Shown here piece by piece: positions 54,232-64,000 of a stretch of DNA of 64,000 nt. Below the pieces are notes generated by a model. It was given only the letters and a program-made list of their open reading frames with translations, had not been told where the DNA came from and did no database searches. A program made the position numbers and the translations under genes. The stretch comes from Rehmannia glutinosa (Eukaryota; Streptophyta; Magnoliopsida; Lamiales; Orobanchaceae): the NCBI GenBank assembly GCA_016081115.2, contig JABTTQ020002850.1:248001-312000 (forward strand), given 5' to 3'. Each line of letters begins with the position of its first letter. Positions within the stretch are counted from its first letter, which is position 1.

Positions 54232-57053
54232 GTGGAAGCAAATCTAACCCATATTCCAATGTTTACTGTGGAAGAGTTTGATGACTGGAAAATTCGTATG
54301 CAGGCTCATCTATCAGCTATGCATGATGAAATGTGGCTAGTGATTGAGGATGGGCCACTACACATTAGAGAGTCATTTGTCAAACGGTCAGTTGGGCCGT
54401 CGGGCCGCCCCCGCCCCGCCTAAGGTAGGGGTGGGTTAAGTATTTAGTAGCCCGCTAAGGGGCGGGCCTAAACGGGCTACTTGAATTAAAAAAGAAAAAG
54501 AAAAAAAGAAAAAATAGATAAAATAGATAAAAAATATAGTATAATTGATATTTTATATTTTTTTATCTCTTATAAAAGTGTATATAATATTTTTATAAAA
54601 TATGTACTTGTTATCCATTAGTATATTTAATTCATTAAAATTAATAATATGAATAAAAAAATATTTTTCATTTTTTTTTTTTTTTAATTTTTGGCGGGCC
54701 GCCCAACCCATCAACCCAAGGCGGGGGGGGGGGTGGGGCGAGGATTTCTCAGGTGGTGGGTCGGCTGCCCGCCCGCCAAGTGGCGGGTTTAGCGGAGCTG
54801 CGGGCCGTCCGCCCGCCAAGCCCGTTCGGCAAGCCTCTACTACACATCTTAAAGGTCAACACTGTTGTGAGAAGGCAACCTCCTGCTGAAGGAGAGGATG
54901 CTCCAATAGAGCCTATCCTGCTATGGTTGAAAAACCTTGTTGTGAATGGACCAACGAAGATCAAAAGAGATACAATCTTGACAATGTTGCCAAGGATATT
55001 CTTTACAAAACTCTTGATAAGACTATGTTTAATAAAGTGAAATCTTGCAAATCAGCCAAAAAAATTTGGGAAAAACTCACTTTGATTTGTGAAGGGTCTG
55101 ATCAAATCAAAGAAAACAAATTAATTGTTGCAGTCCAAAAATTTGAAAATTTTAAAATAATTGCAAGTGAAAGTCTGGATCAGCTGGATGCCAGATTCAC
55201 AGAAATCACTAATGAGCTTTCAGCTCTGGTAAAGGAGTACACACAAAAGGAGATGTGTATGAAGATCCTAAGGTCTCTCCCAGCTGAGTGGAAAATGAAA
55301 GTCATGGCCTTGAGACATTCCATGGATCTTACCTGGACATCAAACCATGAATTGTTCTCCGATATTAAAGCGTATGAGTTTGGGTTGAGAATGAAGGAAT
55401 AAGAGGAGATAGTTGTACCCAAGTCAGCTACACTCATGGCTGGTGAAGGAAAGAAAACTGAGTCAAAGAAGACCATAGACCAAGAGGAGATTGCCCTAAT
55501 GGCAAAAAATTTCAACAAGTATTTCAACAAGAATTATAAAAGGAATAAGGGTGAATCATCAAGAGACACTCAGCACCCTCCAAAGCAAGGGAGGACGGGC
55601 CATCCAAGAGAGCTGAACATCAAAGAACTGAGTATCAGAGAGCTGACAATCATAGGATCGATAGAGTGACTTGCGAGAGAGGCGAGAACTGTGTTGGAAT
55701 TGCGGCAACCAGGACACTTGGCTGTTGGCGTCCCTATCCACCGATCCAACAAGTACGAAATGATGAAGAAAGAAAAATAGGGAAAGAAGGCAAGAAAAGA
55801 AGAAAGTCATGTTGGCTGTTGAGACTGCTGAAACAGCCAAGTGCAAGGAACCAACAGATTCAGGTAGTAGTGAAGCAGACTACTCAAGTGATACAGAGGA
55901 AGAGGCTCTGATATGCCTCATGGCCAAAGAACAAGGCTCAAAAGATCAAGAAGATGAGGTATACTATAACTCATCTCATTCTAATTCTAGTGATAGTGAT
56001 TGTGACACAAACACTTCATCACCCACAGATCTTTATGATTCAATTGACAAAATGATGAAAGATTTTGAGCACATAAAAACCTCGCACACCTATTAAATGA
56101 GGAAAATAGCCAGCTTAAATGCCAAAACTCACAGCTGACTAAAGAGCTGAGTACTTTAAGTCACATAGCTGATGAGAATACTAAGATGAAGGCTGAAATT
56201 GCCAAGATCCAAGCAGATTCAGCTGCTATAGAAAAGAGCGAAAATGATCTTAAAAATATGATTGCTTCATTCACGAAGGCATCCAAATCATTGGATGAGC
56301 TTATAATGACTCAAAAAGAGAGTGGTGACAAGACAGGCATTGGATTTAATTCCTTTGTGCATGCCCAAATCCCAAGAGTGGTTATGGAAAAAGGATCCTC
56401 AAGTAATGGGGAATCCAAAAATCCAAAGCACTATATGTTGCACCAACACCCACTCAAAAACACAATCACAACCATACTATCTGGATATAAAGGAAAAGAA
56501 AAGAAGCCGATTGAGTATCTTGTGAGGGATTGAAACTAAATTGAAAAAGTCAATCAACGGACTCCAAGCAGAAAATACTGTTAAATCTAAACAGAGTTAC
56601 CAAAAGCCCCAGAGATTTCAGCAAAGAAAGTCATATGATGGGAATGGTAGAAATTACCAAAGCCAAGCTGATTGGAATAACCAAGTCAGATATCAGCCAA
56701 GACCTATGAGATACAAGCCAAAGTGGAAAAAACCTCAACCTCATCATAGATCATTCCTAAGGCAAAAGAGCCACAATCAGCACACATATGCACCCAGGCA
56801 CAAAACCCAACATGCACAGAAATATCACTATTATTCCAAGAAAGAAAATGCTCAAACACACACACAGGCATACAGACAAAAGAGACAGTTGTATGATCCT
56901 AAAACCCCCAAGCAATTTGCTAATGTGCATTATGATTATGGAACTTATAGGTGGCAACCTCTTAGAGTCAGATCATCTGGCTATAGGTTGGTTGGAACAC
57001 CTTATAGTACTAACCCCTCAGGACCCAGGCTAGTATGGGTACCTAAAAACTAA
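54232..57053 (+). pseudogene. SIRE-like gag, split by a hAT MITE and frameshifts
   Basis: Begins GTGGAAGCAAATCTAACC, probably a mutated ATG. HIPMFTVEEFDDWKIRMQAHL is the SIRE gag start. The hAT MITE at 54366-54839 interrupts it after GPLHI. The UBN2 domain continues at 54923-55402 (SCKSAKKIWEKLTLICEGSD, KILRSLPAEWKMKVMALR). A zinc knuckle near 55690-55740 is lost to a frameshift. An acidic, serine-rich region and a basic Q/Y-rich tail (56541-57053) follow. Six or more frame changes. Confidence 0.82.
54366..54839. mobile_element. hAT-type MITE inserted in Copia gag, perfect 8-bp TSD
   Basis: 474 bp from TAGAGAGTCATTTGTCAAAC to CCGTTCGGCAAGCCTCTA. Flanked by CTACACAT at 54358-54365 and 54840-54847. 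Inverted arms are rich in GGGCGGGC with a poly-T and G-run interior (54669-54735). Removing it together with one duplication leaves the gag frame continuous across the site. Confidence 0.92.
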
Positions 57054-57059
57054 TTTCGT

Positions 57060-58655
57060 TGATTGCAGGTACATCTGAATGCCAAGGAACCTGGTACATG
57101 GATAGTGGATGTTCCAGACATATGACATGAAACAAGAGAAATCTGTCAAAGTTCAAGGAAATCAAATGTGTTAAAGTTATATTTGGAGAAAATGAAGCTC
57201 CAGTGGAAATCAAAGGCACATGATCCACAAGGAAAAATGGAATGGAAATCACAGATGTTGCATATGTTGAAAGCCTCAACTTCAACCTGCTAAGCATCAA
57301 CCAACTCTATGACAAAGGCTACAACATTGGATTCAATATGGGAATTTGCAAAATCAAAGATGTTGAATTAAATGAAATTGTGCTTCAAGGATCAAGGTAG
57401 AAGAATATGTATGTAGTGGATTGGACAACTGCTACACCAAGCACATGTCTGCTAGCAAAGAGTACAGCCGAATTAAGTTGGTTGTGACATAAGAAGCTGG
57501 GTCACCTAAATTTCAAGACAATCAACAAGCTTGCAATGAGTCATCTTGTGGAAGGATTGTCTGACTCAGTCTACAAGAAGGAAAGCATTTGTGATGCATG
57601 CCAGATGGGAAAGCAAATCAAATCATCTTTCAAGGATAAGCCAAGTCCTTCTTCAACCAGGATATTGCATCTATTGCATATGGATTTATTTGGTCTTGTT
57701 GAACCAGCTAGTGTCGGTGGAAAGAAATACACTTTAGTGGTGGTAGATGATTATTCAAGATATACATGGATTATCTTCATGGCAAAAAGAGGAAACATTG
57801 CAGAAATTGCCTCAGCTGATGAGAAGAGTTCAAAATGAAAAGAGCCAAACCATTATAAAAATAAGATCTGACAGGGGAATTGAGTTTGTCAATGGGATTA
57901 TAACTCAGTATTATGTTGAAAATGGTATTGCTCATGAATTTTCAGCTGCAAGAGCTCCACAACAGAATGGAGTAGTAGAAAGAAGGAACATAACTCTTAA
58001 GGAAGTTGCAAGGACCATGTTAGCTAAAGCAGGATTGCCTAAGAGAATTTGGGATGAAACCATCAACACTGCTTGTTACACTCAGAATAGGTATATGATT
58101 AACATGCAATTGTCCAAAAATCCCTATGAAATTTGGATAGGGAGGAAGCTAAATGTTGGATATTTTCGAATCTTTGGATGCAAGTGTTTCATCCACAACA
58201 ACAACAAGGACAACCTAAAAGCTTTTAATGCTAAAGCTGATGAAGGTATCTATTTGGGATACTCAGCTGAGAGTAAAACTTACAGAGTGCTGAACAAAAG
58301 GACTATGGTCACAGAAGAGTCTATCCATGTGGTTTTTGATGAACCCAATGTTAATGGAGATGACATAGATGGATTAGCTGAGAAGAAGAATCAGCCAACT
58401 GTTCAGAAGAGTCCCTATGTTGAAGCAGATGTAAGAGCACTCAACCCTGATGAAGATGAGATTATTGAATCTCAAAGACAGTTGGAAGGTCTGCAGATGA
58501 ATGATGATGAAGAACTTGTTCAAGACAACTTAGCTGCAAGACGACTGAACCCAACAGACTTACTACAACCAGATGTGAGATGGCTGAGAGACTATCCACC
58601 TGAGTTAATCATTGGAAATGTTAGAGATGGAGTAAGAACCAGATCCATAGCCTAA
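57060..58655 (+). pseudogene. SIRE-like protease and integrase
   Basis: WYMDSGCSRHMT (57093-57128) is the protease site, followed at once by a TGA. SLNFNLLSINQLYDKGYNIGF, then the integrase zinc finger split by a TGA (HKKLGHLNFKTINKL...CDACQMGKQIKSSF). The core has HMDLFGLVEPASVGGKKYTLVVVDDYSR, IRSDRGIEFVNG and PQQNGVVERRNITL, keeping Asp, Asp and Glu. A frame change near 57838 splits the core. Confidence 0.85.
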
Positions 58656-59638
58656 CATGAAGCTATGACTACTTGTTTCATTTCCCAGATAGAGCCTAAA
58701 GATGTGTCTCAAGCATTAGATGACACACATTGGATTCAGGCTATGCAGGAAGAGCTGAATCAGTTTGAAAGAAACAAAGTTTGAGAGTTGGTTCAAAGGC
58801 CTACTCACCAAAATGTTATTGGTACTAAGTGGGTATTCAGAAACAAGATGAATGAGGAAGGATATGTTGTAAGAAACAAAGCAAGATTGGTACCCAAAGG
58901 GTATTGCCAAGAGGAAGGTATAGATTTTGATGAAACCTTTGCTCTTGTTGCTAGATTGGAAGCAATCAGTATGTTTCTTGCTTATGCTGCACACAAGAAC
59001 TTTACTGTGTATCAAATGGATGTGAAGAATGCATTTTTTAATGGACTTTTGGAGGAAGAAGTCTATGTGGAGCAACCTCCAGGTTTTGAGCTATAAACTA
59101 TTGGAGATAAGGTCTACAAGCTCAAGAAAGCTTTTTATGGATTGAAACAAGAGCTTGGTATGACACATTGTCTCAGTTTCTCATTGACAATGGATTCATC
59201 AAAGGCAAGGTTGATATAACACTCTTCAGAATTCAAGATGGAAAGAGTATATTGCTTGTTCAAATTTATGTGGATGATACCATATTTGGATCCACTAATA
59301 AAGAGTTGTGTGACAAGTTTTCAAACCTCATGTAAGGAAAGTTTGAAATGAGTATGATGGGAGAGCTGACTTTCTTTCTAGGTCTTCAAGTCAAGCAATT
59401 GAAGGATGAAACCTTCATAAGTCAAACCAAATATACCATAGATTTAATGAAGAAATTTAGCATGGAAGATAAGTCAGCAGTGAAGATTCCCATGAACACA
59501 TCAATCAAGATAGATATGGATGCAGATGGAAAAGCTGCAGATCTAACCAAATATAGAGCCCTTATTGGATCATTGCTCTATTTGATAGCAAGTAGGCCAG
59601 ACATCACCTTTGTTGTAGGTGTATGTGCTAGATTTTAA
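58656..59638 (+). pseudogene. SIRE-like reverse transcriptase
   Basis: HWIQAMQEELNQFERNKV, GTKWVFRNKMNEEGYVVRNKARLV, YQMDVKNAFFNGLLEEEVYVEQPPGF, then a stop at 59094. YGLKQ follows in another frame, then QIYVDDTIFGS with an intact YVDD at 59267-59278. A TAA at 59335 precedes GELTFFLGLQVKQLKDETFISQTKY. At least four stops or shifts. Confidence 0.85.
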
Positions 59639-59659
59639 TTTGCACCAAAAGAGAGTCAC

Positions 59660-60145
59660 ATGACTGCAGCCAAGAAAATCCTAAGGTATTTGAAGGGATG
59701 CCAGGAAATTGGCTTATGGTATCCAAAGGATGGAGGATTCAAACTAGTTGGCTACTTAGACTCAGACTATGCTGGATGTAGAGTAGACAGGAAAAGTACA
59801 TCAGGCACCTGTCAAATGCTTGGAAATAGATTAGTTTCTTGGTTCAGCAAGAAACAGAATTCAATAGCTACATCCACAGCTGAAACGGAGTACATAGCTG
59901 TAGGCAGCTGTTGTGTCCAAGTTCTATGGATGAGGCAACGACTGAGAGACTATGATATAGAAGAAAAAGAAATTCCAATTAGTGATAACACAAGTGCTAT
60001 TGCAATTACTCAAAATCCTATATTGCATTCAAGAACCAAGAACATTGATGTCAGATATCATTTTATTCGAGATCATGTTGAAAAGAAAGACATCACTTTG
60101 GAATACATCTCAACTAATAAGCAGTTAGCTGACATATTCACTTAG
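59660..60145 (+). pseudogene. SIRE-like RNase H
   Basis: GYLDSDYAGCRVDRKSTSGTCQ, SWFSKKQNSIATSTAETEYIA and ISDNTSAIAITQNPILHSRTKNID are the Copia RNase H signature. The usual FTKPL end reads FT-stop-PL because AAG is TAG at 60144, shortening pol by about 30 codons. Confidence 0.87.
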
Positions 60146-60766
60146 CCATTATGTGAATCAAGGTTTGAAGAGCTTAAAAATGAGCTAGGATTGATTGAGC
60201 TAAGTTAGGAGACCCAGAAGACTCAATTAGCAGAGTCAAAAAAGAGAGAAATAACAAAAAACAAAGTTTCATTTTCCAACTAAGTGAAACAGGTAAGACA
60301 GCTAGTCAGCTGTATCGAGTTAGCTGACAGATGAGTAATCATTGTGTGAAGAGAGAATCCGAGTTAAGTCACTTTTGGAAGATAACTGAGTCATTCATGA
60401 GCTAAGTGACAAAATGCCATCGTTTTCTGCGAGCGGGAATGTTTTTTGGCATTACGTCAGCGTAATTATGGTGTCAGAATAAAGCATGTACACCTTTAGC
60501 CTATGATTGGATATAAATGCTATTGCATTTAAGGCGGGGAAATTAATGCGGTTTTAAGCTTTTAATCTCAACCGTTGATCGTGATCAACCTTTTCAAATT
60601 CTGAAAATTGTCCCCTCACATCCCTTATATACCCAAAAATCAAATTTCTCTCTTCTCACAATACATTCATCTCTCTAAAGCAAAGGCAAAGTTCTCTCTG
60701 CAACCAAGCAAAAATCCTAGTTCGCACAGCATTCATTGTTCAAGTTTTCACCGTTCATTTTAAAAA
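60146..60766. other. Spacer between SIRE-like pol and env-like ORF, with a promoter-like stretch
   Basis: Non-coding. A CCCTTATATACCC TATA-like box near 60622 is followed by a CT/CA-rich leader-like segment up to the ATG at 60767. Confidence 0.45.
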
Positions 60767-60960
60767 ATGGCTTCAAGTTTCAAATTGTGAAGATAGTTGA
60801 GAAGATCCACTCTGGTTCTACGGTGGGTTTTGAAGGTTTGGTGAAGTAAGGGGCTCACAAAACCCTTGCTAAGAAGATAGCTGATAAGTTGGAGAATTCT
60901 GGCCTCAAAGGATTTCTGACCATGGAGTTCTCTCATACGTATCTTGAAGAGGTCGCGCGC
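60767..60960 (+). pseudogene. Start of SIRE-like env-like ORF, truncated
   Basis: MASSFKL-stop, then in other frames IVEKIHSGSTVGFEGLVK and KKIADKLENSGLKGFLTMEF. The ENSGLKGFL and EFSHTYLEEVARV segments are in the style of the third ORF of plant SIRE elements. The sequence turns GC-rich and unrecognisable after about 60950. Confidence 0.55.
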
Positions 60961-61079
60961 GTCACGCCTCGTCGTCGTCTGTCTTGTTGGTTGGTTGGCC
61001 GGCACCGTAGCCCTTGGCCCGGCGCCGCAGCGCCCATTTTTTGTTCTCGCTGGTTCCGCACGCGAACACTACTATATCG

Positions 61080-62224
61080 CTACGCTATCTACCAGCCTAT
61101 TAATGCAAATAATTTCGAATTGAAATCGGGCCTCATAAGCATGGTTCAGCAGAATCAGTTTGGGGGGAGTCCAGTGGATGATCCGAATACACATCTGGCC
61201 ATGTTCTTGGAAATATGCGACACCATCAAGATGAATGGTGTGACTGATGAGGCCATTCGATTGAGGCTTTTTCCCTTTTCACTTCGGGATAAGGCCAGGC
61301 AGTGGTTACAGACGTTCGCCCCTGGGAGTATTACGAGCTGGGATGATCTAACTCAAAAATTCTTAGCAAAATTTTTCCCTCCCAGCAAGACACTGCAACT
61401 ACAAAGCGAGATAGCCCAGTTCCAACAGATTGATTTTGAGCCATTATATGAAGCGTGGGAGCGATTTAAATATCTGTTGCGAAGATGCCCATAACATGGC
61501 TATGCAGACTGGCAGAGGGTTCAATATTTTTACAATGGGCTGAATGGGCATACGAGGACGATACTAGATGCGGCATCAGGAGGTACATTGATGGCTAAAA
61601 CACCGACTGAGGCCTTACTTCTACTTGAAGAAATGGCCACAAACAGTTATCAATGGCCCTCCGAGAGGTCAGCGCCAAAGCCATTTGCCGGTGTTCTTGA
61701 GCTTGATACAATGTCAGCTTTGGCAGCTCAAATCTCGAGTCTAACAAAGCAATTGGCAATCATGAATACCGGTGGCACACCATAGCAAGCCGCGCTCCCA
61801 CCCGCAGCCGTTCACGCAGCCGCCACTCACGAGGCCGAGCAAGTCAATTATGTGAATAACCGGGATTTTAATAATAGAGGTAATATATTACCAACTCACT
61901 ACCACCCGGGACTTCGCAATCATGAGAATATCTCTTATAGCAACAACAGGAATGTATTGAATCCACCTCCGGGTTATCCAAACCCATCCAGTTGCAATGC
62001 ACTCGGAGATGAAAAGAAGCAGTCGCTTGAGGAGATGCTCGGCTCATTCATCGGAGAGACCATGAATCGAATAAATATGAGTGAGGCGCAGATTGATGGT
62101 CTGAATACTAAGATGAGCACAATGGAGACGCATATTAGGTCGATCGAGACACAAATGGGTCGATTAGCTACGGTAGTGAATTCATGCTGGACGAAGGGAA
62201 AGTTCCTAAGTGATACGAGAGGTT
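61080..62224 (+). pseudogene. Athila-like gag
   Basis: NANNFELKSGLISMVQQNQF, DDPNTHLAMFLEICDTIKMN, RLRLFPFSLRDKARQWLQTF, WDDLTQKFLAKFFPPSKT and FEPLYEAWERFKYLLRRCP give a well-preserved gag core up to a TAA at 61492. It continues at 61588 (LLLLEEMATNSYQWPSE) and 61852 (HYHPGLRNHENISYSNN) with a TAG at 61783 between. A coiled-coil-like end (ETMNRINMSEAQIDGLN) follows. Better preserved than the gag at 40590. Confidence 0.85.
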
Positions 62225-62816
62225 AATCAAAGAGAAACCTTTCGCAATGCAGTTTACGTGAAAAATGAAGCAAAAATTCAGCCTGGCCCCGAAGAATCAC
62301 CTATTTATGCGAAACCAATGGAATCCAAGAAAATGAAGTTGGAAGATTTTGAGACTGTCTATTTGACAGAGGAGTGTAGTGCAATAGTCCAAAGTAAACT
62401 ACCTCAGAAAATGAAGGATCCAGGGAGTTTCAGTATTCCTTGTACTATTGGAGGAGTTTTCTTTGAGAAACCACTTTGTGATCTTGGGTCCAGTGTGAAT
62501 CTTATATCTCTTTCTGATGTGATGAAGTTTGGGCTCGGGGAGGTGAAGCCATCCAATATCACTTTGCAGTTCGTTGATCGATCCATCGCCTATCCGTGGG
62601 GAATCATTGAAGACGTATTGGTAAGAATTAATAAATTTGTTTTTCCTGTGGATTTTGTAGTGTTGGACGCGAACGAGGAGAAGAAAATACCTATCATGTT
62701 TGGGTGACCATTTTTAGTTACAACACGGGCTTTGATCGATGTAGAAATGGGAGAGCTAACTCTTAGGTAAATTCGGAGAAAGTCGTATTCACCATCCATC
62801 CAACCAACAGGCTAAA
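62210..62816 (+). pseudogene. Athila-like protease
   Basis: FETVYLTEECSAIVQSKLPQ, DPGSFSIPCTIGG, CDLGSSVNLISLSDVMKFGL and a C-terminal DANEEKKIPIMFG where the usual GRPFL is broken by a TGA (62705). The active site is DLGSS. Stops follow at 62767 and in the next segment. Confidence 0.83.
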
Positions 62817-62972
62817 ATTTGAATTAAATGATGGTAAGCAGATGGTTGGGAATATAGCTGAAGACATTGGAGGTTGGGAAGTTTCTAAGGGCAATGTGGA
62901 TAACATGCCTATTGGAGCCCCAACTTGAGGATAATCTGACATAGTCCGGTCAAGATCAGAACTTAGCGCTTC

Positions 62973-62988
62973 TTGGGAGGCAACCCAA
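62973..62988 (+). other. Conserved post-pol hairpin TTGGG-AGGCAA-CCCAA
   Basis: Same 16-mer as at 46144-46159, also preceded by GCGCTT. Here it follows the protease directly, marking the deletion. Confidence 0.75.
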
Positions 62989-64000
62989 GCCCCTTTTATT
63001 GCTTTCTTAGTTTTAATATAGTTTAGTAGTTGTTTTTGTTTTTTCTGAAATTTTTGCATTCTTAGGAGTAGTAAGTTGCATCACACCCCTCCCCTCTTTT
63101 TTGTGCAAATCCCACATATCCCACTCCATCTTCACAAGGAGCACTCTAACACCACACACACCATCTTCATCTCATTCACTCATTTTTGGTAAGTTTACAA
63201 CTTCCAAACCCCACCCCATTTTCCCCATCTTGTGATTTTTGGTGTGATTGGATTGTAGTAGTGCTAGGATAATTGTCATTGATTTGTGGATTGTGGATTG
63301 ATTGATCATGCTAGACATAGGCTTGGTGTTGATTTTTTGGGATTGAATTGAGTTATCCATTGCATTCACTATCTTTACCCAAATTCATGCATACGAGGTG
63401 TTTGATAAAATGCCCCAATGACAATTTCACATTTTTTAGTGCTATCTTGCATATCTATGCTTATCTTTTTGACATGGAACTATATTTTCTACTTGGGTGC
63501 ATTATGTATGTGCTTTGATTTTCGAGTTCTCACCCATAACCGAGTTCCATGGTTCCAAGAGTTTTGTTTTCTTGTTTACCTTGCTAGGTTACAAAAATGC
63601 AAAGTCAAAAAGGACCGGGCCAAGGCGAAGGGGAGGAGCAAGACCACACCTCAGAGGCATACAACACCCACGGGCTTGTGCGCTAGGATGCATTGTGAGC
63701 TTATACGAGACACCTCATACACGTAGTAGTACCACATGACTTAAGGAGCCCTCGCTCCTCGGCTACCAGGAAAGTCCTTTTTCCCACCTCTCCATTAGGG
63801 ACAATGTCGTTTTAAGTTTGGGGGGGTACTGTCTATTTTTATTTATAGAGTCGAGTCAGGTCGTTTGTAAAACTGTGAAACTGCATGACTAATTGAATTT
63901 GTTGAATATGAGTTGAACGGTCAAGAGAGCATGTGTTGAACTGTGATTTAATCTTCTTTCCATTAATTCCATCTATGTGCTTAACTCTGTTGATTTATTT
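62989..64000. other. Athila-like 3' region with env-like start and internal purine tract
   Basis: Mostly non-coding. A short frame from the ATG at 63597 (MQSQKGPGQGEGEEQ...) probably marks the env-like ORF start. AAGTTTGGGGGGG at 63814-63826, preceded by GGGACAATGTCG, corresponds to the internal tract at 48574 rather than to an LTR border. The element continues past the window. Confidence 0.6.

Larger units (their letters stand above)
52630..60960 (+). mobile_element. SIRE-like Copia element lacking its 3' end
   Basis: A long 5' LTR, Met-type primer site, gag, protease, integrase, reverse transcriptase, RNase H and the start of an env-like ORF, in Copia order with the long LTR and extra ORF of SIRE elements. 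The env-like ORF stops being recognisable near 60960 and Athila-like gag is clear from about 61080, so the 3' LTR is missing. A hAT MITE sits in gag. Many stops. Confidence 0.85.
61080..64000 (+). mobile_element. Athila-like derivative without RT, RNase H and integrase (runs off window)
   Basis: Gag (61080-62220) and protease (62210-62800) are followed within 200 bp by the post-pol hairpin (62973-62988), env-like remnant and the internal purine tract (63814-63826). In the complete Athila copy protease and hairpin are separated by about 3.4 kb of pol. So a block covering reverse transcriptase to integrase is deleted. The 5' LTR and gag start are also missing at the junction with the Copia element. 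Confidence 0.8.

Noticed and set aside
63814..63850. 3' LTR border of the Athila-like derivative at 63.83 kb
   Set aside because: The complete Athila copy has the corresponding purine tract 1.36 kb before its LTR, so this is more likely the internal tract.

Overview
The window is nuclear DNA of a flowering plant. The evidence is spliced genes with GT/AG introns, plant gene families and dense plant-type LTR retrotransposons. The repeat flavour suggests an asterid eudicot, possibly Lamiales, but that is only an impression. Most of the 64 kb is transposable elements. Genic sequence is limited to one intact gene (an isoaspartyl peptidase/asparaginase), one kinase-like gene with probable frameshifts, and the last exon of an acid phosphatase.

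Layout. 1-4209: minus-strand Ty1/Copia element running off the left edge; its 5' LTR stops 177 bp before the terminal exon of a HAD-type acid phosphatase (4387-4564). 4565-8760: non-genic DNA with a MULE-type MITE, a hAT-type MITE and a possible solo LTR. 8761-19026: complete but decayed Tat-lineage Ty3/Gypsy element (LTRs, 5-bp target duplication, gag-pol, and an antisense spliced gene near the 3' LTR). 20357-23573: two related short-LTR non-autonomous elements joined head to tail inside a single target duplication. 23626-26757: MITEs and a degenerate tandem array. 27193-29690: receptor-kinase-like pseudokinase gene, its intron loaded with MITEs. 32017-35664 (minus): a seven-exon, 363-codon isoaspartyl peptidase/asparaginase gene with intact reading frame. 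37603-37723: a tRNA-derived SINE.

From about 37.9 kb to the right edge lies a nest. A Tat-like element (5' LTR ending at 38353) is split in its protease by a 12.5-kb Athila-type element (38912-51460, TSD CTCGT) and again in its reverse transcriptase by a SIRE-like Copia element (from 52630). A hAT MITE has jumped into the gag of that Copia. The Copia ends abruptly near 60.95 kb and is followed by a second Athila-like copy whose RT/RNase H/integrase section is deleted.

The most unusual structures are: the double element at 20357-23573 with its GPPxFDEE-repeat proteins; a MITE family with eight copies and recurrent 9-bp target duplications; a palindromic CACGGGT repeat shared by LTR, coding and 3' regions of the Athila element; and the antisense spliced gene of the Tat element, with a CpG-rich block at its 5' side.

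All TE coding sequences are broken by stops or frameshifts. Coordinates of LTR ends and exon junctions were read by eye from the sequence; lineage names rest on motif memory and are less certain than the element boundaries.
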